Assembly (NCBI RefSeq): GCF_009727055.1
Contig: NC_052352.1
Coordinates: forward strand, 22,600,620-22,664,619
DNA: 64,000 nucleotides
Reading direction: 5' to 3'
Origin: Benincasa hispida
Lineage: Eukaryota; Streptophyta; Magnoliopsida; Cucurbitales; Cucurbitaceae
Under the pieces are notes generated by a model. It made no database searches. It was not told the origin of the DNA and saw nothing but the letters and a program-made list of their open reading frames with translations. Shown here piece after piece: positions 50,370-61,608 of this stretch (within the stretch, counting starts at the first letter, position 1; each line of letters begins with the position of its first letter). A program made the position numbers and the translations under genes.

Positions 50370-51145
50370 TTTTGCCTTCACAGCTTCAATGCATTCTGTG
50401 GAAACAGAATCAAGAAGTGCAAAAGGAACTATTGCTTAATGAAAATACTTAGAGCCCATATTATCTTCATCATAGCGACACATCTAATTTAGTCCTTGTA
50501 TCGAAATTGCTCACAGACGACAACTATGTAACTTGGAGTAGATCAATGCTTCTTGCTCTTTCAATCTGCAATAAGCTTTGATTTATTGATGAAACTTTGA
50601 CTAAACCGACCGGAGATCTGCTCCCTCTCTGGATAAGGAACAATCATATGGTAATTGCTTGGATCCTTAATTCGATATCGAAAAGTATTTCTTCGAGCAT
50701 CATGTTTTCTAATTCTGCTTATGAAATATAGTTGGATTTGAAAGAGAGATTTCAATAAAGAAATGGATCATGAATCTTTCATTTAAGAAGAAATTTGAGT
50801 ACGCTCAAATAAGAGTAAGATTTTGTTACAACCTATTTTTCAAAATTAAAAGGTCTTTGGGATGAATACATCTCTTACCGACCAAGTTGTACTTGTGGAC
50901 GCTACAAGTGGAGGAAATAAATCAATTGAAATGTTTGTTAAATTTGAATACCTGATGAGTTTTGCCATGCTCGGTCTCTAATTACTCAAGAAGACGAGCA
51001 AAAATCTGGCACTATTTTATTGACTCCTACTGCCATAGACCTAGCTGTTGGAAATACATGTAATACATGAAAAATGCTGAATAATCAAAATCGACAAAGA
51101 GGAAATCATCCTATTTACTCCCATTGTGGAATTCCAAGACATATG
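50370..51145 (+). pseudogene. Copia gag fragment, cut by a later LTR
   Basis: The plus strand reads LVSKLLTDDNYVTWSRSML, FIDETLTKPTGDLLPLWI, NHMVIAWILNSISKSI and LDLKERFQ, the UBN2/gag_3-type Copia Gag. It then reads NRQRGNHPIYSHCGIPRHMC, the beginning of the CCHC zinc knuckle. At least three in-frame stops replace Trp/Gln codons and frames shift after 50,760. At 51,146 a long LTR begins in the middle of the knuckle; no protease, integrase or RT continuation of this copy is found in the window. Confidence 0.85.
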
Positions 51146-52944
51146 TGTTGGGGTTGATGTCCTAAATCTCGTGGTTCTGTAGTTTGTAATTATAATGTAC
51201 AAATATTTTATTTATTTAATAAAATATGAGATGTTTTATTCGACATTTAGTACCATTAACCCATAAACCAATAAACTAACATCCAATGTTATCTTCTGTA
51301 GCTTAAACATGTATGTAGAGACATATAGGTGGATCATGTTTAAGTGAGAACATAAATGGTTTGTAGTAGATGGATAAGACTAGGTACCTTATCCTATCCT
51401 TGTGATACTATGAATACAGTCCGCTTTGGAGATGTTACAATTGTTGTAAAGTGCTACAAATGATTTGATCCTGATCATTCATGTGGAGACATATGAGTGG
51501 GGGTATACTATACAAAGAGGTTTGTATAAGACTGCACCACAAAAAAATTGGTCTCATTATATAATACCATTCATGATAGAGATTTGCATTTCACCAGAAC
51601 TCCTGCCTATGAAGGCAGTCATTTGATTTGTATAGGTGAGTGTAACCAGATCACTGACTCAATAAGCCTACCATTTTGGGATTCGTTGATCAGGAAGTTG
51701 GGAACATAGCTATACAATACGAAATTCACTCATTCCCTAACGTTTGGGTAAGTAGATAAATTGCTCCCTTAAGAGCTGATTCTGGGGCTTGAACAATATG
51801 GTGCCACATCCTCCCTTGGCCCAAGAGGGGTTTGGTCATAGTTGGACTATGACTTATTGTTTATTAAAAGAACCAGTTGTACTTAAGGAGTTAGATGTAA
51901 TTCCAAGGGCAAAATGGTAATTTTGGCCCAGCTGTACTTACGAGCAATTTGTGAAGGGTCATCGCATTGTTGACTGGTTACATCCGATGGACACAAAAAT
52001 ATATCTGTAGTGCAAAGAGTGCAACTGTTGGTCTTTAATGGAGTGGTCGACAGTTAATAGATGTTGAATAATTTAATTCAATGAGTTTAATTAATTATTC
52101 AAGTACCATTGAAACTTCAATCTACAGGCCCATAAGGTCCCCTCTATAGCTTAATAGGGATTATTGAGAATTAATTTTGGATTAATTTGAATTGTTCAAA
52201 TTAATTGATGGGATTAATTATAAGTGATATAATTAAATTAATTATATATGTGATATAATTAATATAATATATTTGATACATTATAATATAAAGTTTATTT
52301 GAGAGAAAATAAATATTTGAATATGATTCAATTATATGGATTGAGTTCATATAATTAAATTTAGTATAAATGTGATTTATGTTAAATACCACAAATGATT
52401 GAGTAAAAACTATATGTTATATTGTATTTGATACAATATAAAAACTATAGGTTATGTGTTATATTTGATATAACATAAAAATTATTTAAATTTTAAATTT
52501 AAAAATTAACCCCTCCCCCTAATTCTCTCAATTAGACGTGTTGGTGGGCAGTTTTTTCACGCAGAATTATTTTTTCATCATCTTCTTCATAGAGGAGTAA
52601 GGTGTGAAAAGTACTGTTCTTTTCCTAAAAAATTTTCCTCTCTCTCAAACTCTCTCCCTCTTCCAAAATCTCAGAGCCCACACACTCTTGAGAAGTTCTC
52701 TACCCAAAAGAGAATGCAAAAGGTTCTGATTGGTAGTGTCCTCACGAATTGTTCGTGACCGATTCAAAGGTTTTGTGAAGAACAGTTCTTCAAGGATACG
52801 TATTTCTCCCAACATTTTTTTGTAAAGATGCATGTTGTAATTTTTCTCGTTAATGAATATTTTTTTTCTGTGATTTTTGTATTCTGTGAAAATTAAAAAT
52901 TGGATCGATCCCTACTTCCGCTACGAACTTCATAGTTACTTTGA
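51146..52944 (+). repeat. Copia-type LTR, plus orientation (left arm of palindrome)
   Basis: Begins TGTTGGGGTTGATGTCCTA inside the gag knuckle. Shares ordered blocks (in reverse) with the LTRs at 11-12.8, 57.1-59.0 and 59.2-61.3 kb: GTAGAGACATATAGGTGGATC, AGGTACCTTATCC and TGTAAAGTGCTACAAATGA. It is followed at about 52,945 by TTGATATCAGAGCGATGG, a primer-binding-site-like sequence. The right boundary is approximate. Confidence 0.85.
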
Positions 52945-55900
52945 TTGATATCAGAGCGATGGTTTTTTGTCCCAATTTTTATTTTTCCAGAATTGATTTT
53001 ATAGATTTGTTAGTGGGTTGCATTCTTTTTTTTTTTTTTTTTAATATATATATGATGAAAGAATGTAAATGTTTGCAAATTTTGGATGTTTACGAGATTG
53101 GACCTTAGTTTTATCGCTTTAATTTGACAAATTTTGGTTTGTAAGGGCCCTTTGTTTTTAGGCATTGATTGTGATAGAGTCCGTATTTCTTTGTTTTTGA
53201 GTCATTCGTGAGTTTTTCGTTTGTGCTTTTATGGGGAAATTGAGGCCAATATCGAAGGAAATTCGAAGGAATTCGCAACTGTGTAGGGGCTACTGTACAG
53301 TAGCGTTGCAACGTTATGCCCTAGCGTTGCAACACTGCGAAGGGCATAATGGAATGTTCTTTCCATAGCGTTGCAACACTAGGTCACAGTGTTGCAATGC
53401 TCTGAGACGAAAAGAATGAATCTCTTTGTGCGCGGTCGGTTTGTGGCTCAACTGATTCGTGTCCGGTTCGCTTGGTTTGAGCGATTCTTGGTTGGTTCGG
53501 GTGGTCTGGTTCATGCAGTACAAGACCTAGTTTATTTGTTTTGAACTGGTTGGCTATTACTTTTGTAATAGTTATTTGTTTTTCATTAATTAAATTAATA
53601 TAAGTGTTATATTAATTTAGTTAGTTGTTTAGGAGTCTAATCCCGGTCCAATAATTGTTTTAAATTATGCATATGATGTATGATTTAATTTATATATTTA
53701 TATGTCATAATGTATTCCATATAGCAGAATCCCACCATAGGTTTTGAATTATTCATGCATCATTTATATTATAAATTTTATAATATATAGTTGCATGATT
53801 TAGTTTTATAACATGCTCATGCATCATATGATATAAATGTTGTAATATATGTTTGCATGCATCAATAACATAGCAATGCATCATTTATATCATAAATGTT
53901 ATAATATATAGTTTGAATGTATGGATGGATGTATGTTATTAATTATTTCATTATCTTAGTATATAAGTGTTATGTATGTTAAGTAATAAAATGGTATTGC
54001 ATGAAGCATGTCACTACTTTAGGTTATTTAATAATTGTTATAATTTACCTAAATATGCTTTAACATGCAATAATTGGTTTTAATTTATTTAAGTTCTTTT
54101 ATAAAAGTTATAATTAAATGAAATTAGAAATTAAAATCAATAATTTAGAATTGCATGCAAAACTTACGTTAAAATCATTTTTCAAAAATAGTTTTAAAAC
54201 ATGATTCACATAAACCTATGATCACATTTCTAATGAGTTAGAAATTAGATTAATTTTTTAATCAGTTTAATGGATTAAACTGATTTTAATTAAAAGATTA
54301 AATTTGTAGCAAATGTATCCATAAGGGACCTTTTGTCTAAGGTTAGTTTTATCTGAGTTGGGGTATTTAGGCTGATAAAAATGGAACACCCCTACCTGAG
54401 AACTGAACTGGAAAGGTGAATTAGATAGATTTGCTACAGGCACGCAATTATTGATTAAGGTTTATTAAAGTGTTTAATGAATATCAATCAAAGTTGTTTA
54501 ACTATTCAAAGTAAGTGTTGCTTTTGGGTAAATTTAAATAATCGCTTAGTAAAATAATTAGTCATATTTTTCTATGTTAAATTAACCCTAAGTAAAACAC
54601 TCAGTGGGAGGAAAATGAGTATATGATACTTCATTTTTCTTTTTCTTTTTCACATATCTACCTATAAGTTCACACCGTGAGACGTATACTCGATCTTGAT
54701 GCACCTTTGTTTGTGTCACCCTACGGGTGGTGTTTGTATAGGTCAATACCAAGGTGAATGGAGAGACTGTTTATAGTAAGTAGGAGCGGGACATATGTCA
54801 ACGCATCTCTTGATCTCTCTCATTAGTTTGTAGTAAATTTTCATGTTCGGCCTCGAGGCACCTTTACTAGTGTCCCCCCATATGGATGGCATTTGCATGA
54901 CTTTTTACTCAAACTCCAGAAATGGATAGGATTGCTTTAGTTTTTACCCCAATCGATTTTTCCCTACGGTTGGCTCATTGGTGCGGACTTCTAGAATTTA
55001 AAATGAGGAGTTACACTTACAGGAAAATGTTAAGCAAGTTAACAATTTATAGACCGAATAATGGTGACTGATATTCGTAGTAACAAGGAGCTGTTCTGTA
55101 GATTGGTTGAGATGATCTCATTTTAGTGAAGGGTACTTGATCACCTTACGGTGGCTTTTACCCCTGCCTCACTAAAACATCATTGCAAAATAGATGTCAC
55201 ATAGTAAGTCAGAATAAATGCTACCGAGAGGCAGTCAAATACTCCTTCACTAAAGCAAGACATTCTTGACTAAATACTATCTCCATAATAACTCATATTT
55301 TGATAGTCATTTAGTTACTATTTTTTATCAAGAACTTACTAACACTTAGTAATTCTGTAAGTGTAACCCTTCAGTTTCAGATCTAAGAGGTTAGCGACCC
55401 CAACGATACTATCGAATTGGAGAGTCAAGGTTGGGAATCGATCTAAGAAATCCTATCCATTTCTAGAGTTTGAGTTGTTTCGAATCCCATGTTACAACCC
55501 TTTCAGGGAATAGTCGCCATAAAACTACTAGCGCAAATCGCATAAAGCCGACAAGGAAGCGTAACATAAGAATCTCACGGTCCAAACTAATGGAAGAGAC
55601 CGCAGGACAGGTTGACATATATCCTTCATCCACTTACTATGAACTACTTCCCCTATTCACCTTGATGTTGACCTATACTTTTTAAATGGAGTAGTCGAGG
55701 TATAATTGACACGAAGCGTCACATGGATCTTACAGTGTGAACTCTTAGGGACGTAAGAGCTAAGAATAACATATCGTATATGTTATTAATCTCCCACTGA
55801 AGTGTTCTATTTTGTTTTTGGGTAAATATTTACTTAGGTACGTTCCGGTTAATTAAACAACCTAAGTCTAGATGATTATCTAAGTATAACATTTATATTT

Positions 55901-57118
55901 GGATTTAACTTACGATGTCTAGGTGTTAAACTAACTTTAAAATCTCACATCACTCATGTGTGCCCATAATACTGGGTTAACAACGACCAATTATTCGGTC
56001 ATAATCCCCAGGTAAGAGGTGTTATGTAGACCGTCAACTTATATACCTTCAACCTTAGATAGGATTATATACCGATTGAGTTTGTAACCTCAATTTTACA
56101 AGATAACGACCTATTTTAACTATTAAAACAAGTTGTTAACCTATGTGAGCATGCATCTTATCTTTGTTATAGATTTTAAATGTCTAACTCAATTTTATGA
56201 CAACTTATAAAACTTTATACATGTTTTGCATCCATAACATATACCAAGTATTTCAGGATTTAATACAACAATTATATTAAACACTTGAAACCTTAAACAT
56301 GCATACTATATATTATAACTTCTTATAACATGCTTTTAATGCATGCAACATGTTTCCTATGGTGGAATTTTAAATCTACATGGCATTCTATATGCACATA
56401 CAAGATTTATTTAATTATAACATATATCACATACATAAATAATTAAACACATACTGATGTGAATTAGTTTTGGCAATTTTAAGCAAGCAGTTGGCCTAAA
56501 TTATTACTATAATCAGCAAAACCGGCTCTAAAACTCTTCTAGACCCCACGAATCGACTCGAACCACCCGAATCGAATCTCCAGGGCTTTAAAAGTTGCTG
56601 AACCGGATGAACTAGTTCACTTGGACCACCAGTTTGGGCTCGCGCGCACTTTCTGGGTTGGAATGAACAGCGTCGTAACGTTTCATCCCACCATTGCAAC
56701 GCCACAGGCTGGTTCCCTCAAATCTAGGCTGAAAAATGAGTAGCGTTGCAACAGGTAGCATCGTAACGCTGCTTGACAAAAGCTTCAAAATCATTTTTCT
56801 GCTACTGGCCTCCCTTGCTTTTTCTTAAATTACAACCTCATTTCAACTCTATTGACTTTAATAAATTTACAAACTCTTAACCACACATTAAGACTCATAA
56901 ACAAAGAGCCAATTACAGCAATTATACAAACTCTTAATCACATATTAAGACCCATAAACAAAGAGCCAATTACAACAATTAACAGTTAATTAAAGAGAAT
57001 TTAATGCCAAAACTGGAAAAAACCATATCAGTCCACCATTGTCATACATCTTATCAAAATCACCCACTAGACTAAAATTAACAGGAATTAAGTGCTTAAA
57101 TCATGCTTTGATACAAAT

Positions 57119-59007
57119 TGTTGGTTTAAGCAAGCTAACAGCGGAAGAATTCAGGATCATTAAACATTATAGTTCATTAATTTTAGCATAAAAACAAGCA
57201 TGTTCATAAGATATAATGAGGGTTTCAACAACATACCTCGAAGACTCTTCAATCTACGAAATTGGCTCCAATCTACTCACAGGTTGTGAACCACCAAAAA
57301 ATTTTTCCTACTATTCTCTATGACCTTAGATTGAGTTATGAGACTTAAAATCGAGTTGAATTTAGGGAAGAATTTTAGAGGAGAAGTTGGTTTTTACAGA
57401 AACTTGAAGAACCCTTCTTCAATTTCTTTTCTCAGCAAAAACTAGTTCGCATGAATGAATCTTCAGCTCAACCTTGTGAGTTTCGTGCAAGACTTTCATG
57501 CATTCAGATTGCTTAACTATGAGACAACTCCTACTTCATTGAATTAGTGGATTTAGAGTGGAAAACTAAGTTGTTCTTCAAAGTGGAAAAATCTCACATT
57601 AGTGGGTTTTCCAAAACTCAATTTCCTATTTAATTTTGAATTTCATTTTCAAATTTCAATTTTAATTCTTTTAGTTAAATTGAAATTTTATTAGTTTTAC
57701 AAAATTAAGTCAATATTCATTTTTAAATAAAATTAATAATTAATTAAACAGTTTAATTAATTCTATTAATTTAATACCAAAAATTAATTTAATTAAACAC
57801 TAATTCCCCTGCCATGAATCCCTATTCATGAAATTAATATTTAGATCAGATTTAAATATTAATCAATTTCGCTTAGTTCGATAATTAAACTTGTAATTAT
57901 ATCGCATATAATTACTTATTCTCTTAATTCGAATTTGAACGTTTCAAATTCTCCCATCACGCTATTCTAAGGTTTATTCCGTTTATGAGCTAGTAAGGGG
58001 ACCTAATGGACCTACAGATCATGGGCTCCAACGATTCGAGATTAACCGGCTAAACTCATTAATCTAATTAACCATCATTCGTTTACTATCGGGTCACTCC
58101 ACTAAAGCCTAGCAATTGTATTCCCCTCAATGTAAATATTTTTGTCTACTCGATATAACCATAATTAGTAAGTTAGCCCTTCACAGGTTGTTCGTAATAA
58201 CAGTTGGGTCAATCGTTGTTTTACCCTTGAGATTACCTCTTGTTTTTTAAGTCCCACTAATCCTCTAATGAATAACTAGTTTGAGATCCAATCATCAAAC
58301 TGAGTCCCTCTCGGGTCAATGAGAAGGTGGGGTTCCTCATTCAAGATCGGGAGTCATCACTTAAGGGAACAAACTCTCTACTATACCTAAAAGCGAGGAG
58401 AAGTGAATTTCATCTTGCACCCTATGTCCCCATCTATCTACCCGGTCTTACCCCTAGAATGGGAGGCTTATTGAGCCAGCTTATTGACTCGACCCTCATC
58501 TATGCAAATCTAAGGATAATCCCCAATAAACAGGAAATCATAGTTAGCTCAGGATTAAGGTTAAGTTACCTAGGTCATCGTTTTGAAATAGTCAGTCTTA
58601 ACAATCTTATGACAACTCTTTACATAAGACACCCCTACTCCTCATGTCTCCACATGAACAAATCGGGATCACTTCGTTTGTAGCACTTTACAACATTTGT
58701 AACATCTATAAAGTGAGTCGCATCCGATAGTGTCTCCAGAATAAAGTACCCAACCTTATCCCTATACTATATACAATTTTGGCTATCTACTCGAACTTGA
58801 TCCACTCTTATGTCTCTACATAAAGTTCAAGTACTCATGTAATAGCCTCATCTTAGTTTATTAGATTTCAATTATTTCTAAAATGAAATGAGTAATTCAT
58901 ATATTTAATAACTACTTTATTGAATCAAACTTCAATAATATCTTTATTGATTAACAGAATAAGTTTATTGTTTACAAACCACGAGCTTTAAGACATAAAA
59001 CCCAACA
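57119..59007 (-). repeat. Copia-type LTR, minus orientation (right arm of palindrome)
   Basis: On the minus strand it starts TGTTGGGTTTTATGTC at 59,007 and ends ACCAACA at 57,119, an intact TG...CA pair. The minus strand then reads ATTTGTATCAAAGC (57,118 down), the PBS. Outside the other end, minus-strand AGTCCAAGTAGGAG (59,010-59,025) resembles a Copia polypurine tract. The LTR therefore has both a PBS on one side and a PPT on the other, as in a fused or recombined element. Confidence 0.85.
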
Positions 59008-59084
59008 AACTCCTACTTGGACTAAAACTTCAGTGGATATATATATATATATACAATGTTGAGTAATGAGAGAATAAATACAAT

Positions 59085-59229
59085 AAACTAGGGCATCGGA
59101 TACCCAGTACGAGAGACATTGAGCATTGGATACGGGCAAATGAGAAGGTCGGAGCATATATCTTGGTAAGCCTTTCTAAAGTCTTGGCCAAGAAACATAA
59201 GCCCATCATCACTGCTCGTGAGAACATGG
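59085..59229 (+). pseudogene. Copia gag fragment, part 1
   Basis: The plus strand reads EHWIRANEKVGAYILVSLS, KVLAKKHKPIITARENM, then stops at the CATGG target site. The frame continues exactly in the fragment at 61,266 once the inserted solo LTR is set aside. This gag subfamily differs from the one at 50.4-51.1 kb. Confidence 0.85.
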
Positions 59230-61265
59230 TGAAAGAACTCTTATCAGAGAGTACCTCTAAGTAGAAGCGAGATCGTTCCAAACTCATTGTGATAGAATTA
59301 ACGCATTCACAATCAAACAGAATAAATATGCAATATTCAACATATTACCAACATGCTTTTAACAATTAAACAACAAGAGAACGAATACAATTAAACAACT
59401 CTTCTTCACCAAAAACTCACTCTTGTCCATAGAAGCCTATCTCGCTCTCGCTGAGAACGTCCAATCCAATCGTTCACCAAATCACGGTTGTCTACCCATG
59501 AACGGCCACCACACAAACACAGCAATAGGGAGGACACCACCACTTAGAACCCTCGGTATTCTCGGTGCGAGAATCCAGGAGGTGTGGGCTCTGTTGGATT
59601 TGGTAGAGGGAAGGAGGAAGAGAAGATCGTATACCACGGCCAAGCAAGTGGGAGAAGGCATGCGTCTATCGTATAGACGATGTTTGATCGTTTAGGAAGA
59701 GGTACACGATCATTTAATAAATAGGTCGCGATCGTATAGATGATCGTTTAGTAATGCTCGGGCGTGCGATCGTTTAGGAAAGAGCTAGACGATCGTTTAG
59801 CAAATCCTATGCGATCATTTAGTAAGTTGCACGCGTGTATACAATCTTTTAGAAACGTTGAGCTATCGTGTAGGCTCTCGGTTTGCTATGCGATAGGCAG
59901 TATACACTATACATGAGCGAATGTCTGATCTTTTTGTAAAATGAAAACGATTTTCATTTTATTCATCAGTTACGAAAACTGCGAACAACCTTCCACTATC
60001 ACACGGTTACAGAGAAAATGCCTGCATAATTATCCTATAATTGTCCAAAAATAAATAATAAATATAATCATATTATATTCATTAACCTATGGTTTAATAT
60101 CATATCAAATGCAACATATGAACCATAGTCTTTTCTCCTCCACTAGATATAAATCATATTTATATCATTTTTCTCTAATTAATGTATCTCATACATAAAG
60201 TCAACTATATCATATATAATCAACCAGTTCAATCATATCATATATAATCGAACTCCCTCTTGTCAATTTGAACACTTCAAACTGACCCAAAAACTTATTC
60301 TCAACTTGAATCTATTGAGCTACTAAGGGGACCTTATGAACCTATGGCTCGAAGCTCCAACGGTACGTGAATAGCTGACTAAACTCTTTAGCCACGTGAT
60401 CCATCATCCGTTAACTGGCAGGCATTCAACTAAAGACCAACACGTTGACTCTTCTAACCACAGATATATTTCTTTGTCCATCGGATATAACCAATCAGGA
60501 GTACAATAACCCTTCACAGATGCTCGTAAGTACAGTTGGGCCAATTTACTGTTTTGCCCTTGTAGTTACATTTAACTTCTTAAGTACCACTGATCCCTCT
60601 AATAAACAATACAACATAGTCCTACTATATACTGTCTCTTATACACATCTAGATGTGTATAAGAGACAGATCTTGTGTAGCTGAGTTTCCAACTCTTAAA
60701 TTAGACAAATCCCCAAAGTGGTAGGTTTGAGTCGGCGATCTAGCCACTCGCAATCATACAAATCAAAAGACCACCCTCAAAGGCAGGAGTTCCCAACTCA
60801 CTCGGGATTAAGGTCATGTTATCTATGATCATCCTAGTGAAGTGAAGTCTCTGTTATGAACGGCGTTATATAACGAGACTATAACACTTCATGGTCCGAT
60901 CTTATACAAATTCCTTTGTATAGGATGCCCCCGCTCGCATGTCTCCATAACACTTGTAGCTATTCTACAAAGCGGGCCACATCTATAGCGTTACCAGGAT
61001 AAGGTTTTCCTCCTACATTTATATACTACAGACCATTTTGGTTATCACTAAAGACATGATTTATTTGTATGTCTCCACATACATCCTTAAGTTACAAACG
61101 AAAACCAGGGATCTTAGTTTATTGGTTTGTGGTAAAGAAATTAAAACATCCAATGTTCATAGATAAAAAGTGAAGAAAATATCATATATTCTACATCTTA
61201 AGCATTTGTTCAAAACTGTGTTCATAAACTACAAGACACGAGAGATTAGGGCATCGTCCCCAACA
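59230..61265 (-). mobile_element. Solo Copia LTR with CATGG target duplication, adapter inside
   Basis: On the plus strand it begins TGAAAGAACTC and ends GTCCCCAACA; on the minus strand it begins TGTTGGGGACGATGCCC, like the other LTRs. CATGG flanks both sides (59,225-59,229 and 61,266-61,270), a clean 5-bp target duplication. Only the LTR is present, so the internal region was lost by LTR-LTR recombination. It contains a GATCGTTTAG repeat patch (59,686-59,855). It also contains a sequencing adapter at 60,632-60,669, where about 125 bp are missing relative to the LTR at 51.1-52.9 kb. Confidence 0.88.
60632..60669. other. Nextera mate-pair junction adapter (assembly artefact)
   Basis: A perfect 38-bp palindrome made of CTGTCTCTTATACACATCT followed by its reverse complement AGATGTGTATAAGAGACAG. 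These are the two Tn5 mosaic-end halves of the duplicated junction adapter used in mate-pair libraries. It is not plant sequence. The open frame crossing it yields the well-known contaminant peptide text YTHLDVYKRQ. Confidence 0.98.
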
Positions 61266-61608
61266 CATGGAGTCCCTGAGAGGGATGTTCGGACAACCGT
61301 CCACACAACTCAGGCATGACGCTTTGAAAAACATCTTCAATCCCCATATGCAAAAAGGGGCATCTGTAAGAGAACATGTTCTCAACATGATAGTTCACTT
61401 CAACGTGGCGGAGGTGAATGGGTCTGTCATTGATGAAGCTAGTCAGGTTAATTTCATATTAGTCGTTACCTAAAAGTTTCCTACAGTTCTGTCGCAATGT
61501 TGTTATGAACAGGTTTGACTATAACCTGATCACTTTGCGCAATGAGCTACAGACTTTCCAATCCTTTATGAAAACCAAGGAACAAAAGTGTAAAGAAAAT
61601 GTTGTTTC
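61266..61608 (+). pseudogene. Copia gag fragment, part 2
   Basis: Continues part 1: MESLRGMFGQPSTQLRHDAL, REHVLNMIVHFNVAEVNG, VIDEASQVNFIL. After one frameshift near 61,465 it continues LPKSFLQFCRNVVMN and LRNELQTFQSFMKTKEQKC. It ends where the next LTR begins near 61,609. Apart from that frameshift it is well preserved. Confidence 0.88.

Larger units (their letters stand above)
51146..59007. mobile_element. Inverted pair of LTR-leader arms forming a ~7.9-kb imperfect palindrome
   Basis: The left arm (51,146-55,188) reads LTR, PBS, noncoding leader. The right arm (59,007-55,188) reads the same on the minus strand. Mirrored landmarks: AAACTCCAGAAATGGATAGG at 54,911 opposite its complement at 55,453; AAGGTGAAT at 54,751 opposite about 55,657; CACTCAGTGGGAG at about 54,598 opposite 55,791; and GTTACACTTACAG at 55,023 opposite 55,350. 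The junction around 55,164-55,212 is itself palindromic (CTGCCTCACTA against TAGTAAGTCAG), so there is no spacer. No gag-pol is present in either arm. The arms are clearly diverged, by eye roughly a quarter of positions with indels. Confidence 0.8.

Noticed and set aside
60445..60684. Open frame of 79 codons ending in YTHLDVYKRQ text
   Set aside because: Created by the sequencing adapter at 60,632-60,669 inside an LTR; not a gene.
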